From: Antennarius striatus
Lineage: Eukaryota > Chordata > Actinopteri > Lophiiformes > Antennariidae
Length of the DNA: 64,000 bases
Reading direction: 5' to 3'
NCBI RefSeq assembly: GCF_040054535.1
Contig: NC_090796.1
Coordinates: 16,597,501 to 16,661,500, forward strand
Below the pieces are notes generated by a model. That model was not told the origin of the DNA. It worked only from the letters and a program-made list of their open reading frames with translations, and did not search any database. Below, in pieces: positions 61,866 through 64,000 of the stretch; the stretch's first letter is position 1; each line of letters starts with the position of its first letter. The translations under genes were made by a program, and so were the position numbers.

Positions 61866-62641
61866 CCACTCATCCTCAAAATAATTTGTGTTTGCTTCCA
61901 CTCAAACTGATTTATTGTGACTTTTCCTCCGAGTCGCGGTTGAAGTAAAGTTTTGATAATGGATGGAAATATAATGATGTCATGTTCAGATTTAAATGTG
62001 GGTGTCCGTTACGTCCTTGTCCATGCTAATGTATCTCTCCCTGTTTGTGTGTGTGTGTGTGTGTGTTTGTTTGTGTGTTTGTGAGAGTGTGTGTGTGTCC
62101 CTCTTCTCTGCTGCCTATGGAGCTTTTCCACGTATGAGAGAGGGAAGCCTAGACTTTTAAGAGTTTTTCATGATGGGAGGGGGGCAAGTGTGGTGCTGAG
62201 AATCTGTGTACTCAGAGTGACTTTTATTTTGAAGCCTCGTTCTCAGCCACTTGATTGGTCAGTCGATTGGCTGATGATGACTTCATCCCTGGACCCAGGA
62301 AGCCACAGGAAGTGCATCTTTTTCTTTCTGTTCCGGAATCCCGCCCTCCCCTCGGCACGCGCCTGTCGCTTCCTGGGCCCACGATTGGAGGAGTGTGAAG
62401 ATTTGCATAAATTTGCACAGCCCCTCCCAACTGTAGCATTTCTGTCCAATAGTGGGCCGGCAGCATACCAACTCTGCTGCTGCCGCCTCCTCCACGGCCT
62501 CACTGGCTCAGGAAGGTACGTCCCAGAGACACGCCCATCCTCTCCACACACAGCAACTGGTCCATAGGGCAGGGGTGGGGTGAAGGGCCCCCGACCCCCG
62601 CGTCATCACCCTCAGACTCCCGCATGCAGCCTCTTCATGGA

Positions 62642-62685
<44 letters not shown>

Positions 62686-64000
62686 CATGCGTACTCACAC
62701 ACCAGTGGAGTCGTTGGTAGTCTTGCGGTGTGTGTGTTGACACACTTCTGCACATCAGCATCACTTATAATGGATTTAACCTGCACTACATTAACACCCC
62801 CATCACCACTCACCCTCGACCTTTAACCCCACCACCACCACCATCACCCCCCCCCATTCCATCTCCCAAACGCGTCAGGCCGTCACTCCTAGAGCGCTCC
62901 ATCCATCCTGACTTCCAGCTGACCCCCCCACCCACCCACGCCCCTGTGATTCCCTCCCCGGCTCAGGAGCTCGGAGGACGGACACAAGGCGTACAGGGGG
63001 GGGGGGCAGGGGACGAGGAGGGGCATGTATCCTGGGGCTGGGAACTGACACTGCAGGGGGGCCGGCAAGAGCTGGGTTGGCGTGCTGCCATCGTCCGACC
63101 TGGGAGAAAACGGGTGGGGGTGGATGTTTGGGGAGGAGGTGGGGGGAGAGATGGTGGTCCGAGGCGGATGGGGGGGGGGGACGCGGCTGCTGGATTGTGC
63201 TGAACTTCCTGTCCGGGCCCCCCCTTCCTGATGCCTGTTTTAGTGCCTCTTTATTTTGAAAGCGCTAAAATCCTCTTCCTCCTCCTCTTCCTCTTTCTGG
63301 GGGGGTGGGGGAGGGTCGGGTGGTGAAGGTCGGCGATTCCGATGGTGGCTCCGTGGATGGAGAACGTTTAGACAAGGCAGTGTAGAGCAAACGGGATTCC
63401 CTCACGCTTCCAGGGGGGTCCCCTTTGCTCTGCAGTGGATTTTAAAAATCCCTCAGGCAGAATGAAGGTGTGAAAGGGGAGGGTCCCCAGGGGAAGTGGG
63501 TGTGGCTACTGCGATGTGTGACTGTTGCCCTGAGTTTTTCCGGGGGTGTTTGTGCTGGTTGATTGTCAGCTTAAAGCCCTCCAATCGGGGGCTTCCTCCC
63601 TGAGACGGGACCGGGTTTCCTGTTTGTAAGTTCATGTGACTCAACATGTGACATCATCGCTTCAGACGGGACGCCGCAGTTCTTTTTTTGTTCAAATCTT
63701 TATTTGTATTTTGTCCCTGATGATGACATTCACCTCTATCCACAATCCTGGCACTCCCCCCCCCCCCCCCCACTATCAAGCTTTCTTGCACATTTCTGCA
63801 GAGTTTGGCTAAAGCAAGTTGGAGTTTTGCTCGTAATCCTGACTTTTAAATGAACTTTTGGTTAAAAAAAAAAAATATTTGACTTTAACTCTTTCCTGTC
63901 TGCTTCGGAGACGGTCTCTGCCTTGCTGCCTGTTCGCATGCGGGTGTCCTGTGTGGTTTTGAAATCCTGGGACACGCCACTTCACACGCTTCCTAATCCG
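61700..64000 (+). other. camk2g intron 12 (partial)
   Basis: After the calmodulin-binding exon no linker or association-domain exon could be recognised before the window ends. Contains a GGA run near 61747-61770, CA tracts 61830-61860 and 62645-62684, and several G or C runs (62999-63006, 63171-63180, 63747-63760). Confidence 0.65.

Noticed and set aside
62091-62567. 158-codon frame after the last camk2g exon
   Set aside because: Does not match any CAMK2 linker or association-domain segment; no acceptor in phase.

Overview
The window is a piece of a teleost fish chromosome. The evidence is spliced vertebrate genes with GT-AG introns, very abundant (CA)n/(GT)n microsatellites and G/C homopolymers, compact intergenic spaces, and repeat fragments of kinds common in fish. 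Five protein-coding genes can be reconstructed exon by exon. Their order is USP54 (minus, 5' end only), MYOZ1 (minus, complete CDS), SYNPO2L (minus, complete CDS), SEC24C (plus, complete CDS) and CAMK2G (plus, kinase and autoregulatory part only). This matches a known vertebrate block (human 10q22.2). The genes that lie between SEC24C and CAMK2G in human (FUT11, CHCHD1, ZSWIM8, NDST2) are not seen here. The species cannot be named from the sequence alone.

Layout. 1-4268: first two coding exons of usp54; the rest lies beyond the left edge. 4269-10344: GC-rich stretches that probably hold usp54 5' UTR and promoter, then simple repeats. 10363-14942: myoz1, with a good poly(A) signal. 14945-18724: repeats and a retroposon tail. 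19522-28321: synpo2l, with a PDZ domain split over its first two coding exons and an 802-codon last exon. 28322-30240: intergenic, including a 138-bp GT tract. 30240-42661: sec24c, with a probable 5' UTR exon, 22 constitutive coding exons, two in-frame cassette exons and a poly(A) signal. 42662-46440: AT-rich intergenic DNA without a recognisable gene. 46445-64000: camk2g promoter and 12 coding exons, cut by the right edge.

How the genes relate. Myozenin-1 and SYNPO2L are both Z-disc proteins of striated muscle and sit next to each other on the same strand. SEC24C is the cargo-selecting subunit of the COPII coat. CAMK2G is a broadly expressed calcium/calmodulin kinase. USP54 is a ubiquitin-specific-protease family member. 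All reconstructed reading frames keep phase across every junction (MYOZ1 248 aa, SYNPO2L 1112 aa, SEC24C 1209 aa without cassettes, CAMK2G first 315 codons), which supports the exon models strongly.

No bacterial-type or obviously undescribed multi-gene system is present. The most interesting signals are a cassette exon in sec24c that repeats the DPDAIPSP-coding sequence of the exon before it, an 18-bp ETS-CRE-ETS palindrome in the camk2g promoter, two near-perfect or perfect hairpins in camk2g introns, and the repeated placement of UG or CA tracts within a few bases of splice sites.
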